In this document: piece by piece, positions 23,760 through 31,987 of the stretch | Layout of the letters: every line of letters starts with the position of its first letter | Numbering within the stretch: position 1 is the first letter of the stretch | NCBI GenBank assembly: GCA_963169665.1 | Contig: CAUJET010000006.1 | Coordinates: 1 to 54,090, forward strand | Direction of reading: 5' to 3' | Length of the DNA stretch: 54,090 nucleotides | Source of the DNA: Actinomycetota bacterium | Lineage (GTDB): Bacteria > Actinomycetota > Acidimicrobiia > Acidimicrobiales > Ilumatobacteraceae | Position numbers and translations under genes: made by a program | Notes under the pieces: generated by a model | The model's database searches: none | What the model was told of the DNA's origin: nothing | What the model saw: the letters and a program-made list of their open reading frames with translations, nothing else

Positions 23760-24854
23760 TCAGACCGTGCCGGTCACGACGTCGTGGAACGGCACCGGAT
23801 CGGCGACCTCGAGCTGGTCGTAGCGGCAGCTCGCGGGTTCCCGGTCGGGACGCCAGCGCAGGAACGACGACCCGTGCCGGAAGCGGCCCTTCTCCAGCTG
23901 GCCGAAGGTCACCTCGGCCACGCGCTCGGCGCGGATCGGTACCCACGACAGGTCCTTGCCCGCGTTCCACCGGCTCTGGGCCCCGGGCAGTCGACCCTCG
24001 GCGTGCGCCTGCGCTTCGGCCCAGTCCTGCCACGGGTGACCCTCGATCGCGCCCTCGAGCAACGGGGCCAGCTCGTCGAGCAGTTCGGCGCGACGCTTCA
24101 CCGTGAAGCTCGCCGTCACCCCGACGTGATGCAGGCGGCCCTCGTCGTCGTGGAGGCCGAGCAGGAGGGAGCCGACGCCCTTGCCGTCCTTGTGGATGCG
24201 GTAGCCCGCCACCACGCAGTCGGCGGTGCGCAGGTGCTTCACCTTCACGAGGGTCCGCTTGTCGGGCGTGTAGGGATCGGCGAGCCGTTTGGCCACCACC
24301 CCGTCGAGGCCGGCGCCCTCGAACTCGACGAACCAGTGCTGGGCGATCTCGTGGTCGGTGGTGCTCGGGCAGAGGTACACCTGACGCCCGGCGCCGGCCA
24401 GCGCCGACCGCAGGAGGGCGTGCCGCTCGTGCAGCGGCGCGTCCATGAGCGAGCGCTCGTCGAGCGCCAACAGGTCGAAGGCCACGAACGACGCCGGCGT
24501 CTCCGCCGCGAGTCGGCGCACCCTCGACTCGGCCGGGTGGATGCGCTGCAGCAGGGCGTCGAAGTCGAGGCCGCGGTCCGCGGCGTCGGGCACCACGATC
24601 TCGCCGTCGACCACGCACCGGTCGGGCAGCTGGGCGAGCAGGGGCTCGAGCAGCTCGGGGAAGTAGCGGGTGAACGGTCGCTCGTTGCGGCTGGCCAGCT
24701 CGATCCGGTCGCCGTCGCGGAACACGATGCAGCGGAATCCGTCCCACTTGGGTTCGTAGTGCCACTCACCGGGCGCACCGGGCGCCGAGACCGGGATCGC
24801 CGTGGCGGCCTTCGCCAGCATCGGTGCGATCGGAGGTGCGAGCGGCAACGTCAT
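23760..24854 (-). CDS. ATP-dependent DNA ligase (LigC-like)
   Basis: 364 residues. Motif I EPKWDGFR holds the adenylated Lys36; RNERPF, DGEIVV (motif III), FDLLAL (motif IIIa), DGVVAKR (motif IV) and LVKVKHLRTADCVVAG (motif V) follow in order, then an OB-fold domain (about 230-350). Size and motifs fit the actinobacterial LigC class used in repair, not replication; no Ku or polymerase domain gene is adjacent. The ATG at 24854 is preferred over an upstream one because CAGGCT sits 6 nt upstream. The gene is convergent with copC-copD, with 16 nt between stops. Confidence 0.9.
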   Translation of the reverse strand: MTLPLAPPIAPMLAKAATAIPVSAPGAPGEWHYEPKWDGFRCIVFRDGDRIELASRNERPFTRYFPELLEPLLAQLPDRCVVDGEIVVPDAADRGLDFDALLQRIHPAESRVRRLAAETPASFVAFDLLALDERSLMDAPLHERHALLRSALAGAGRQVYLCPSTTDHEIAQHWFVEFEGAGLDGVVAKRLADPYTPDKRTLVKVKHLRTADCVVAGYRIHKDGKGVGSLLLGLHDDEGRLHHVGVTASFTVKRRAELLDELAPLLEGAIEGHPWQDWAEAQAHAEGRLPGAQSRWNAGKDLSWVPIRAERVAEVTFGQLEKGRFRHGSSFLRWRPDREPASCRYDQLEVADPVPFHDVVTGTV

Positions 24855-24964
24855 CACCCCAGCCTGCCAGACCGCACCCACCGGGTTTCCGTGAGCCGCA
24901 CCCGCATCGGTTGCGGGCCGCGCTCACGGAACGGTTGGAATGCACACCACCGGAGAGCGGCAAC

Positions 24965-24970
24965 TAGCGT
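24965..24970 (+). promoter_or_regulatory. -10 hexamer TAGCGT of pccB (leaderless)
   Basis: Eight nt before the GTG at 24979; supports that start over the longer open frame from 24940. Confidence 0.55.
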
Positions 24971-24978
24971 GGCACCCC

Positions 24979-26528
<1,550 letters not shown>

Positions 26529-26532
<4 letters not shown>

Positions 26533-26726
26533 GCGAGCACCTGCAGGGGATCTCCCCGGCGCCCACCGAGGAGGAAGCCGTCGCGATCGTCGCGGCGATG
26601 GAGGCCCTGTGGCCGCGCCCGGTGATCGCCGCCGAGGAGGTCCGCCGGCGCGAGAGCACGTGGCGCTTCAGCGGCCGCTGGTGGGCCAAGCCCTTGCCGG
26701 CACGCCGCGACCGCCCCTTCCTCTGA
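26529..26726 (+). CDS. Acyl-CoA carboxylase epsilon subunit
   Basis: 65 residues, starting at a GTG that overlaps the pccB stop (GTGA). The helix TEEEAVAIVAAMEALW followed by a basic STWRFSGRWW tail is the pattern of the small epsilon subunits (PccE/AccE) that bind and stabilise actinobacterial alpha-beta carboxylase complexes. The position directly after the beta subunit is the expected one. A hairpin follows at 26757. Easily missed by size filters. Confidence 0.85.
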
Positions 26727-26756
26727 CCGGGCGCACCGCCGGCGGTCAGTTGCACC

Positions 26757-26785
26757 GGGGGCTGCTGCGAGCAGCGGCGATCCCC
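26757..26785 (+). terminator. Terminator-like hairpin after pccE
   Basis: GCTGCT-GCG-AGCAGC (26761-26775) forms a perfect inner stem; flanking GGGG and CCCC can extend it with an asymmetric bulge. A 12-bp perfect palindrome ACCGCCGGCGGT lies just before it. Confidence 0.5.
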
Positions 26786-26807
26786 CATCGCACCGTCGTG
26801 GCGCGGG

Positions 26808-26813
26808 TACGGT
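26808..26813 (+). promoter_or_regulatory. -10 hexamer TACGGT (leaderless)
   Basis: Seven nt before the ATG at 26821. Confidence 0.55.
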
Positions 26814-26820
26814 CGCGCCC

Positions 26821-27324
26821 ATGAGCATGCCCCCGCCTCCGCCGCCCGGTGCCGTTCCCCCGCCGCCGCCGCCCGGCTTCCAGCCCTATCCCGCCACCGC
26901 GTACGACGCCCGGCCGCAGATGGCCGGGTTCGGCGGCCGACTGATCGGCAACATCCTCGACAGCATCCTGTACGGCCTGCTGCTCGCTGCGCTCGCGATC
27001 CCCGGAATCATCCTGCTCCGCATCGCACTCGACGACTGCTACAGCCTCGACGACGAGTTGGTCTGCCCCGACGGAGCGCTCAACGGTGGTGCGCTCGCCG
27101 GTGCGATCGTGTTGTTCCTGGCAGCGTTCATCATCACTGCGTTCCTCTACCTCAAGGCACTCGGCACGTCGGGACAGACGTGGGGTCGCAAGATGGCAGG
27201 CGTCAAGGTCGTGTCCAAGGAGACCGGCGGCTCGATCGGCTTCGGACGAGCCCTCGGTCGCACGCTCTTCGCAAACGTGATCTCACAGCAGATCTGTCTG
27301 CTCGGCTACCTCTGGATGCTGTAG
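26821..27324 (+). CDS. RDD-family membrane protein, copy 1, ended by in-frame TAG
   Basis: 167 residues. A Pro-rich cytoplasmic N-terminus (two runs of six to seven Pro) precedes an RDD domain with two TM helices (about 46-70 and 95-118), the loop Cys residues CYSLDDELVC and the GQTWGRKMAGVKVV motif. Copy 2 immediately downstream is collinear and continues with Trp-Asp-Lys-Asp after LGYLWML; here the Trp codon TGG is TAG. Nineteen further codons remain open and conserved up to TGA at 27382. The product therefore lacks the last conserved RDD segment unless the stop is read through. RDD function is poorly known (ion or solute transport has been proposed for some). Confidence 0.8.
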   Translation: MSMPPPPPPGAVPPPPPPGFQPYPATAYDARPQMAGFGGRLIGNILDSILYGLLLAALAIPGIILLRIALDDCYSLDDELVCPDGALNGGALAGAIVLFLAAFIITAFLYLKALGTSGQTWGRKMAGVKVVSKETGGSIGFGRALGRTLFANVISQQICLLGYLWML

Positions 27325-27384
27325 GACAAAGACAAGCAGACCTGGCACGACAAGGTCGTGGGAACGATCGTCGTCAAGGCCTGA
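27322..27384 (+). other. Conserved coding tail beyond the amber codon of RDD copy 1
   Basis: TAG (27322-27324) replaces the paralogue's Trp; the following 19 codons encode DKDKQTWHDKVVG and a short hydrophobic end, then TGA. From 27301 to 27372 I count five mismatches in 72 nt against 27910-27981 of copy 2, far fewer than in the rest of the two genes. Confidence 0.8.
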
Positions 27385-27393
27385 GTTCGTCGG

Positions 27394-27993
27394 GTGACGT
27401 CAGAACCGCTGAACGCCGGGCAGCCGCCCGGCTGGGGCCAGTGGCCACCGGCTGGGCAGACGCCTGAGCCGGGCAACACCTGGCAGCTGCGAGGCGACGA
27501 GAGCCTCGGGCCCGTCAACGGCGAACGGGTCGGCTTCGGCACCCGCCTCGGCGGGCACGTGCTCGACAACCTGCTGTACGGGTTCGTGCTCGCGCTGTTC
27601 GTCGGCCCCGGCATCACGCTGATCCTCCGCGCCTTCGAGAAATGCGTGACGGGACCCGACGACGAGCTGATCTGCACGTCCGGCGTCGTCGAGGGCACGC
27701 CGCTCACCGGCGGCATCGCGCTCACCGTGCTGGGGATCGTGCTCGTCGGCGGCCTGTACGTGCGCTCGCTCGGCCGCACCGGGCAGACCTGGGGGCGGCG
27801 GATGGTCGGCGTGCAGGTCGTCGACGCCACCACCCGGAAGCCGCTCGGGATCCGCCGCGCGCTCGGCCGCTCGCTGTTCGCCTGGATCGTGAGCGGGCAG
27901 GTCCTGTCGCTCGGCTACCTCTGGATGCTGTGGGACAAGGACAAGCAGACCTGGCACGACAAGGTCGTCGGGTCGATCGTCATCAGGGTCTGA
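27394..27993 (+). CDS. RDD-family membrane protein, copy 2
   Basis: 199 residues from a GTG start. Gln/Pro/Gly-rich N-terminus (about 1-35), TM1 (about 55-75), loop with a Cys pair (KCVTGPDDELIC) as in copy 1, TM2 (about 105-125), then GQTWGRRMVGVQVVD, RALGRSLFAWIV and the complete C-terminal WDKDKQTWHDKVVGSIV segment, which is characteristic of RDD proteins. It starts only 9 nt after the would-be end of copy 1, so the pair arose by tandem duplication and may be cotranscribed. Function unknown; integral to the cytoplasmic membrane. Confidence 0.85.
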   Translation: MTSEPLNAGQPPGWGQWPPAGQTPEPGNTWQLRGDESLGPVNGERVGFGTRLGGHVLDNLLYGFVLALFVGPGITLILRAFEKCVTGPDDELICTSGVVEGTPLTGGIALTVLGIVLVGGLYVRSLGRTGQTWGRRMVGVQVVDATTRKPLGIRRALGRSLFAWIVSGQVLSLGYLWMLWDKDKQTWHDKVVGSIVIRV

Positions 27994-28036
27994 CGACCGA
28001 TCCTCGCAGGAGGTCCCACCCACGACGATCCGGCGC

Positions 28037-28042
28037 TACCGT
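28037..28042 (+). promoter_or_regulatory. -10 hexamer TACCGT (leaderless)
   Basis: Eight nt before the GTG at 28051. Confidence 0.5.
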
Positions 28043-28050
28043 GCGGCCGC

Positions 28051-29055
28051 GTGGACGTCACCACCGTCGCCGATGACCTGATCGTTGCCCACGACGGCCT
28101 CGTCGTGCACCGGCTCGAGCATCTCGCACCCGGCACCGTGCACGAGGTCGATGGCGTGCCGGTGCGCACCCTCGTGCGACCCGACGGCGAGCTGCTGTGC
28201 CGCCTCGCCACGGTGAACGACGTCCACTTCGGCGAGGTCGAGGCAGGCCGCATCGACGACGACCCGCTCGGCCCCATCCAACGCGCCGAGCCAGGCGAGG
28301 AGCCGTACCCCGAGACGATGAACCGTGGCGCGGTCGCCGAGATCGCCGACATCGACGCGCTCGCGGTGTTCGTGAAGGGCGACCTCTCCCAGGACGGTCG
28401 CCCGGAGGAGTGGGCGGCCTTCGAGGCCTGCTACCGCGGCGCATTCGGCGATCGGTTGCACGTGGTGCGCGGCAACCACGACGCGTACCACGGTCAGCAC
28501 GCGTACGCCGGCGACCGATGGGTGCAGCTGCCCGGCGTGGCGGTCGCGCTGATGGACACCGTCATCCCCGAGCGCACGACGGGCATGCTCACGGCCGAGC
28601 AGCTCGACTGGCTCGACGCCCACGCAGCGGTCGCCGACACGCCGGTGTTGGTGATGGGTCACCACCAACAGTGGATCGGCTCGCAGGCCTCGCGTTCGGA
28701 AGGCTATTTCGGCCTCCACCCCGACCCGAGCGACGCGCTCGCCGAGGTGATCGAGCGGCGCCGTTCGATCGTGGCCTACACCGCGGGCCACACCCACCGG
28801 CACCGCCGGCGTGTGCTCGACAGCGGGGTTCCGTCGATCGAGATCGGCTGTGTGAAGGACTTCCCCGGCACCTGGGCCGAGTACCGCGTGTACGAGGGCG
28901 GGATCATGCAGATCGTGCACCGGGTGTCGTCGATCGAGGCGCTGCGCTGGAGCGAACGCTGCCGGCACCTCTACGCCGACTTCGGCGTCGACTACGAGAC
29001 GTACGCGCTCGGACGGCTCGAGGATCGCTGCTTCACGATCGAGCGCCGCAGCTGA
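28051..29055 (+). CDS. Calcineurin-type metallophosphoesterase
   Basis: 334 residues with all metal-binding motifs of the family: NDVHFGE (D-x-H, about 56), FVKGDLS (GD, about 109), RGNHDAYH (GNHD, about 140), VMGHHQQW (GH, about 201) and AGHTHRHRR (GHTH, about 247). The first ~50 residues form an extra beta-rich N-terminal segment not typical of short CpdA enzymes. There is no signal peptide, so it acts in the cytoplasm, probably on a phosphodiester such as a cyclic nucleotide; the substrate is not determined by sequence. A TACCGT box 8 nt before the GTG suggests its own leaderless message. Confidence 0.87.
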   Translation: MDVTTVADDLIVAHDGLVVHRLEHLAPGTVHEVDGVPVRTLVRPDGELLCRLATVNDVHFGEVEAGRIDDDPLGPIQRAEPGEEPYPETMNRGAVAEIADIDALAVFVKGDLSQDGRPEEWAAFEACYRGAFGDRLHVVRGNHDAYHGQHAYAGDRWVQLPGVAVALMDTVIPERTTGMLTAEQLDWLDAHAAVADTPVLVMGHHQQWIGSQASRSEGYFGLHPDPSDALAEVIERRRSIVAYTAGHTHRHRRRVLDSGVPSIEIGCVKDFPGTWAEYRVYEGGIMQIVHRVSSIEALRWSERCRHLYADFGVDYETYALGRLEDRCFTIERRS

Positions 29056-29142
29056 CCGTTGCCGGCCGACCGTCGCCAGGTGACCATCACCACTGCACGG
29101 GAGGACGCCTCGGGTCGTGATCGGCCTGGCAGAGTGGAGCCC

Positions 29143-30285
29143 GTGAGCTCGCCCACCGGTTCCCCCGGGGCCACCGCCCCCCTGCACGACCTCCGCGTCC
29201 TCGACCTCTCGACCGTGCTGGCCGGGCCCAACGCGGCGCGGTACCTGGCCGACTTCGGCGCCGACGTGATCAAGGTCGAGCGACCCGACAGCGGCGACAG
29301 CCTCCGGAACATGGCCTGGCGTGACCCGCGTGACGGTACCGGGCTGTGGTGGAAGCTGGTGAACCGCAACAAGCGGACGCTCGCGCTCGACCTGAAGGAC
29401 CCCACCGATCGCGAGCTGTTCCTGCGGCTCGTCGACGACGCGAACGTGGTGATCGAGAACTTCCGGCCCGGCACGCTCGAGCGGCTCGGGCTCGGCCCCG
29501 ACGAACTGCTGGCCCGCAACCCTCGGCTCGTGCTCACCCGCGTCACCGGGTTCGGTCAGAACGGGCCCTACGCCTCACGACCCGGCTTCGCCACGATCGC
29601 CGAGGTGATGTCGGGCCTGTCGGCGATCAGCGGCGAACCCGACGGCCAGCCGATGCTGCCCGCGATCGCACTCACCGACGAGGTCACCGGCGTGGTCGCC
29701 GCGTTCGCCACGATGGTGGCCCTGCACAGCGGGCGCGGCCAGGTGGTCGACGTGAGCCTGTTGGAGAGCCTCTTCCAGCTGATGGGCCCGCTGATCTCGT
29801 TGTTCAAGATCACCGGCGAGCAGCAGCCACGGCTCGGCACGGGTCTGCCCTACACGGTGCCGCGGGGCACGTATCGCTGCAGCGACGGCAAGTGGGTCGG
29901 GCTCTCCGCGAGCGCCGACAGCGTGGCCGCACGCGTCAACCGCGTCCTCGGTGTGGGCGACGATCCTCGCTTCGCCACCTTCGCCGACCGGATGGCCCAC
30001 CGCGACGAGCTCGAAGCGGTGATGACGGCGTGGTGCGCGGCCCGACCGCAGGCCGAGGTGCTGCAGGCCTTCACCGACGCCGAGGCCGCGATCGGTCCCG
30101 TGCTCGACATGGCCGACATCGCGGCCGACCCGCACTACGCGGCCCGCGACGCGATCGTCGATGTGGAGGGGCTGCCGATGCAGGGCCTGCTGGCCAAGCT
30201 CAGCGCCACGCCGGGCGTGCTCAAGTGGCACGGCCGTCCGCTCGACGCCGACGGCGACGACATCCGCGAACACGGCTGGGGCTGA
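29143..30285 (+). CDS. CaiB/BaiF family (class III) CoA-transferase
   Basis: 380 residues. N-terminal block LRVLDLSTVLAGPNAARYLADFGADVIKVE, then NRNKRTLALDLKD, VIENFRPGTLERLGLG and the TRVTGFGQNGPY loop are diagnostic of the family; the catalytic Asp is expected in GQVVDVSLLESLF. It would transfer CoA between carboxylic acids through an aspartyl-CoA thioester. The acid substrates are unknown. The GTG at 29143 is favoured over 29059 because homologues begin just before LRVLDL and CAGAGT lies 7 nt upstream. It stands alone; the metallophosphoesterase upstream is not functionally related. Confidence 0.9.
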   Translation: MSSPTGSPGATAPLHDLRVLDLSTVLAGPNAARYLADFGADVIKVERPDSGDSLRNMAWRDPRDGTGLWWKLVNRNKRTLALDLKDPTDRELFLRLVDDANVVIENFRPGTLERLGLGPDELLARNPRLVLTRVTGFGQNGPYASRPGFATIAEVMSGLSAISGEPDGQPMLPAIALTDEVTGVVAAFATMVALHSGRGQVVDVSLLESLFQLMGPLISLFKITGEQQPRLGTGLPYTVPRGTYRCSDGKWVGLSASADSVAARVNRVLGVGDDPRFATFADRMAHRDELEAVMTAWCAARPQAEVLQAFTDAEAAIGPVLDMADIAADPHYAARDAIVDVEGLPMQGLLAKLSATPGVLKWHGRPLDADGDDIREHGWG

Positions 30286-30390
30286 ACCGGAAACACCATC
30301 GGAAAACGGCCACCGGCCGCACCCGGCTGCCATGCACACACAGATGCAGGCAGCGGATGCGGCCGGAGCCACTGGTCCCGTTCGGGTCGG

Positions 30391-30546
30391 TCAGTTCCCG
30401 TCGCCGTCGCGATCCCCGGGGATGATCTTCTCGATCTTGTCGGTGACGCTGTCGGGCAACTTCTCGCCGACCTTGTCGACGAGATCTTCGGCCTTGTCCT
30501 TGACCTTGTCGGCCAGGTCCTTCGCCTTGTCGAGGAAATCGCTCAT
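30391..30546 (-). CDS. Small, highly charged amphipathic-helix protein
   Basis: 51 residues: a run of Lys/Asp/Ala heptads (DKAKDLADKVKDKAEDLVDK) makes a long amphipathic helix, and the C-terminus GDRDGDGN resembles an acidic calcium-type loop. AAGGAGC sits 6 nt before the ATG, so it is well translated. Similar small proteins include the MT0933-type antitoxin family and CsbD/LEA-like stress proteins; I cannot decide between them. It lies 170 nt downstream of msrA on the same strand, beyond a terminator-like hairpin, so it is probably expressed separately. Confidence 0.7.
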   Translation of the reverse strand: MSDFLDKAKDLADKVKDKAEDLVDKVGEKLPDSVTDKIEKIIPGDRDGDGN

Positions 30547-30638
30547 GGGGTGCTCCTTGGATCGTCGTCGCGGCCGTGCGCGGCATGCGTGTCGCGGATG
30601 ACACGGTGCGGTCGTGTGCTGTTGTGTGCTGTCTGGTT

Positions 30639-30667
30639 GGTGTGCGCCGTGGGAGACGACGCACACC
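30639..30667 (-). terminator. Hairpin downstream of msrA
   Basis: GGTGTGCG (30639-30646) and CGCACACC (30660-30667) form a perfect 8-bp stem with a 13-nt loop, 55 nt after the msrA stop and before the small gene. Confidence 0.55.
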
Positions 30668-30721
30668 GGCAGGGATGACGCAGCGCCCGGCCGAGACGTC
30701 GCGAGAAATCTCGAGGGCGAC

Positions 30722-31378
30722 TCAGGCCGAGAGGCCGATCGGGCAGGAGACGCCCGTGCCGCCGAGGCCGCAGTAGCCGTTGGGGTTCTTGCCCAGGTAC
30801 TGCTGGTGGTACGGCTCGGCGTAGTAGAACGGCCCGGCCTGGTCGAGGGTGGCGATCTCGGTGGTGATCGTGCCGTAGCGCGAGGCGCTGAGCCGCTCCT
30901 GGAACATGGCCTTGCTCGCGAGCACCGCCTCCATCTGAGCCGGGGTCGTCGTGTAGATCGCACTGCGGTACTGGGTGCCGATGTCGTTGCCCTGGCGGTT
31001 GCCCTGGGTGGGGTCGTGGCTCTCCCAGAACACCTTGAGCAGCTGCTCGTAGCTCACCTTCGACGGGTCGAACACGACGAGGACGGCCTCGGTGTGACCG
31101 GTGCGGGCCGTGCAGGTCTCCTCGTAGGTGGGGTTCGGGGTGTAGCCGCCCGCGTAGCCGACCGCGGTGCTGTACACGCCCTCGGTCTGCCAGAACTTGC
31201 GCTCGGCGCCCCAGAAGCAGCCCATCGCGAACACGGCGGTCTCGTGGCCCTCGGGCCACGGGCCGACGAGCGGGTTGCCGTTGATGAAGTGGGCGGCCGG
31301 GACGGGCATCGTCTGGTCGGTGCGACCCGGCAGCGCATCGGACGGGTCGATCATCTCGGTCTTGCTCTTGCCGAACAT
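30722..31378 (-). CDS. msrA: Peptide-methionine (S)-S-oxide reductase
   Basis: 218 residues, the longer E. coli-like MsrA type. The catalytic motif is [13 protein letters not shown] with Cys54; [15 protein letters not shown] and the [13 protein letters not shown] block follow. Recycling cysteines are in the C-terminal [12 protein letters not shown], consistent with thioredoxin-dependent turnover. It repairs Met-S-sulfoxide in the cytoplasm. AGAGGA lies 6 nt before the ATG. Divergent from the GNAT gene, with about 80 bp between starts. No msrB is seen in the window. Confidence 0.96.
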   Translation of the reverse strand: MFGKSKTEMIDPSDALPGRTDQTMPVPAAHFINGNPLVGPWPEGHETAVFAMGCFWGAERKFWQTEGVYSTAVGYAGGYTPNPTYEETCTARTGHTEAVLVVFDPSKVSYEQLLKVFWESHDPTQGNRQGNDIGTQYRSAIYTTTPAQMEAVLASKAMFQERLSASRYGTITTEIATLDQAGPFYYAEPYHQQYLGKNPNGYCGLGGTGVSCPIGLSA

Positions 31379-31446
31379 CGGGAGTCCTCTCGATCGTGTC
31401 CGACCGTCACAGGCCGGAAATCGTGTGCGACCAGGCTACGTGTGCC

Positions 31447-31452
31447 TACATT
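31447..31452 (+). promoter_or_regulatory. -10 hexamer TACATT (leaderless)
   Basis: Eight nt before the ATG at 31461. Confidence 0.5.
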
Positions 31453-31460
31453 CGGTCGCC

Positions 31461-31985
31461 ATGAACATCCGCGAAACGTCCACGAACGATCTCGAGGCGG
31501 CCCTCGCGCTCAACAACGCCAATGTGCCCGAGCTGAACGAACTCGACCTGCCCGAGATCGGCCGGCTGGTGTCCATCAGTCACGCGGCGCTCACCGCCGA
31601 AGTCGACGGCCAGTTCGCCGGGTTCTGCATCGTGTTCGCCCCGGGGGTCGACTACGGGAGCCTGAACTACGGCTGGTTCAGCCGCACGTACGACCATTTC
31701 GCCTACCTCGATCGCATCGCGGTGCACCCGTCGTTCCGGCGGTACGGCATCGGACGGGCGTTCTACGCCGAGCTCATCGGACGGCTCACCGGGCAGTTCC
31801 CGCTGCTCGCGTGCGAGGTCAACGTCCGGCCGCGCAACGACGCATCGCTCGCGTTCCACCATTCGATCGGCTTCCGCGAGGTGGGCCAGCAGGACACCGA
31901 CGGCGGCAAGAAGACCGTCAGCCTGCTCGCCATGCCGCTCGGAGCGCCCGGCGGGCCGACGGTCTCCTCGATCGAACCGAGTTGA
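31461..31985 (+). CDS. GNAT-family N-acetyltransferase
   Basis: 174 residues of GNAT fold. The acetyl-CoA pyrophosphate loop is in RIAVHPSFRRYGIGRAFY (R.x.GxG form), followed by CEVNVRPRNDASLAFHHSIGF, where Asn-x-x-S..FH..GF is the motif B end. The N-terminal NNANVPELNELD resembles acetyltransferases that modify small molecules or protein N-termini; the acceptor is unknown. The next gene, a large LuxR-type regulator, starts 2 nt after its stop, so the two form an operon driven by the TACATT box. Confidence 0.88.
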   Translation: MNIRETSTNDLEAALALNNANVPELNELDLPEIGRLVSISHAALTAEVDGQFAGFCIVFAPGVDYGSLNYGWFSRTYDHFAYLDRIAVHPSFRRYGIGRAFYAELIGRLTGQFPLLACEVNVRPRNDASLAFHHSIGFREVGQQDTDGGKKTVSLLAMPLGAPGGPTVSSIEPS

Positions 31986-31987
31986 CG

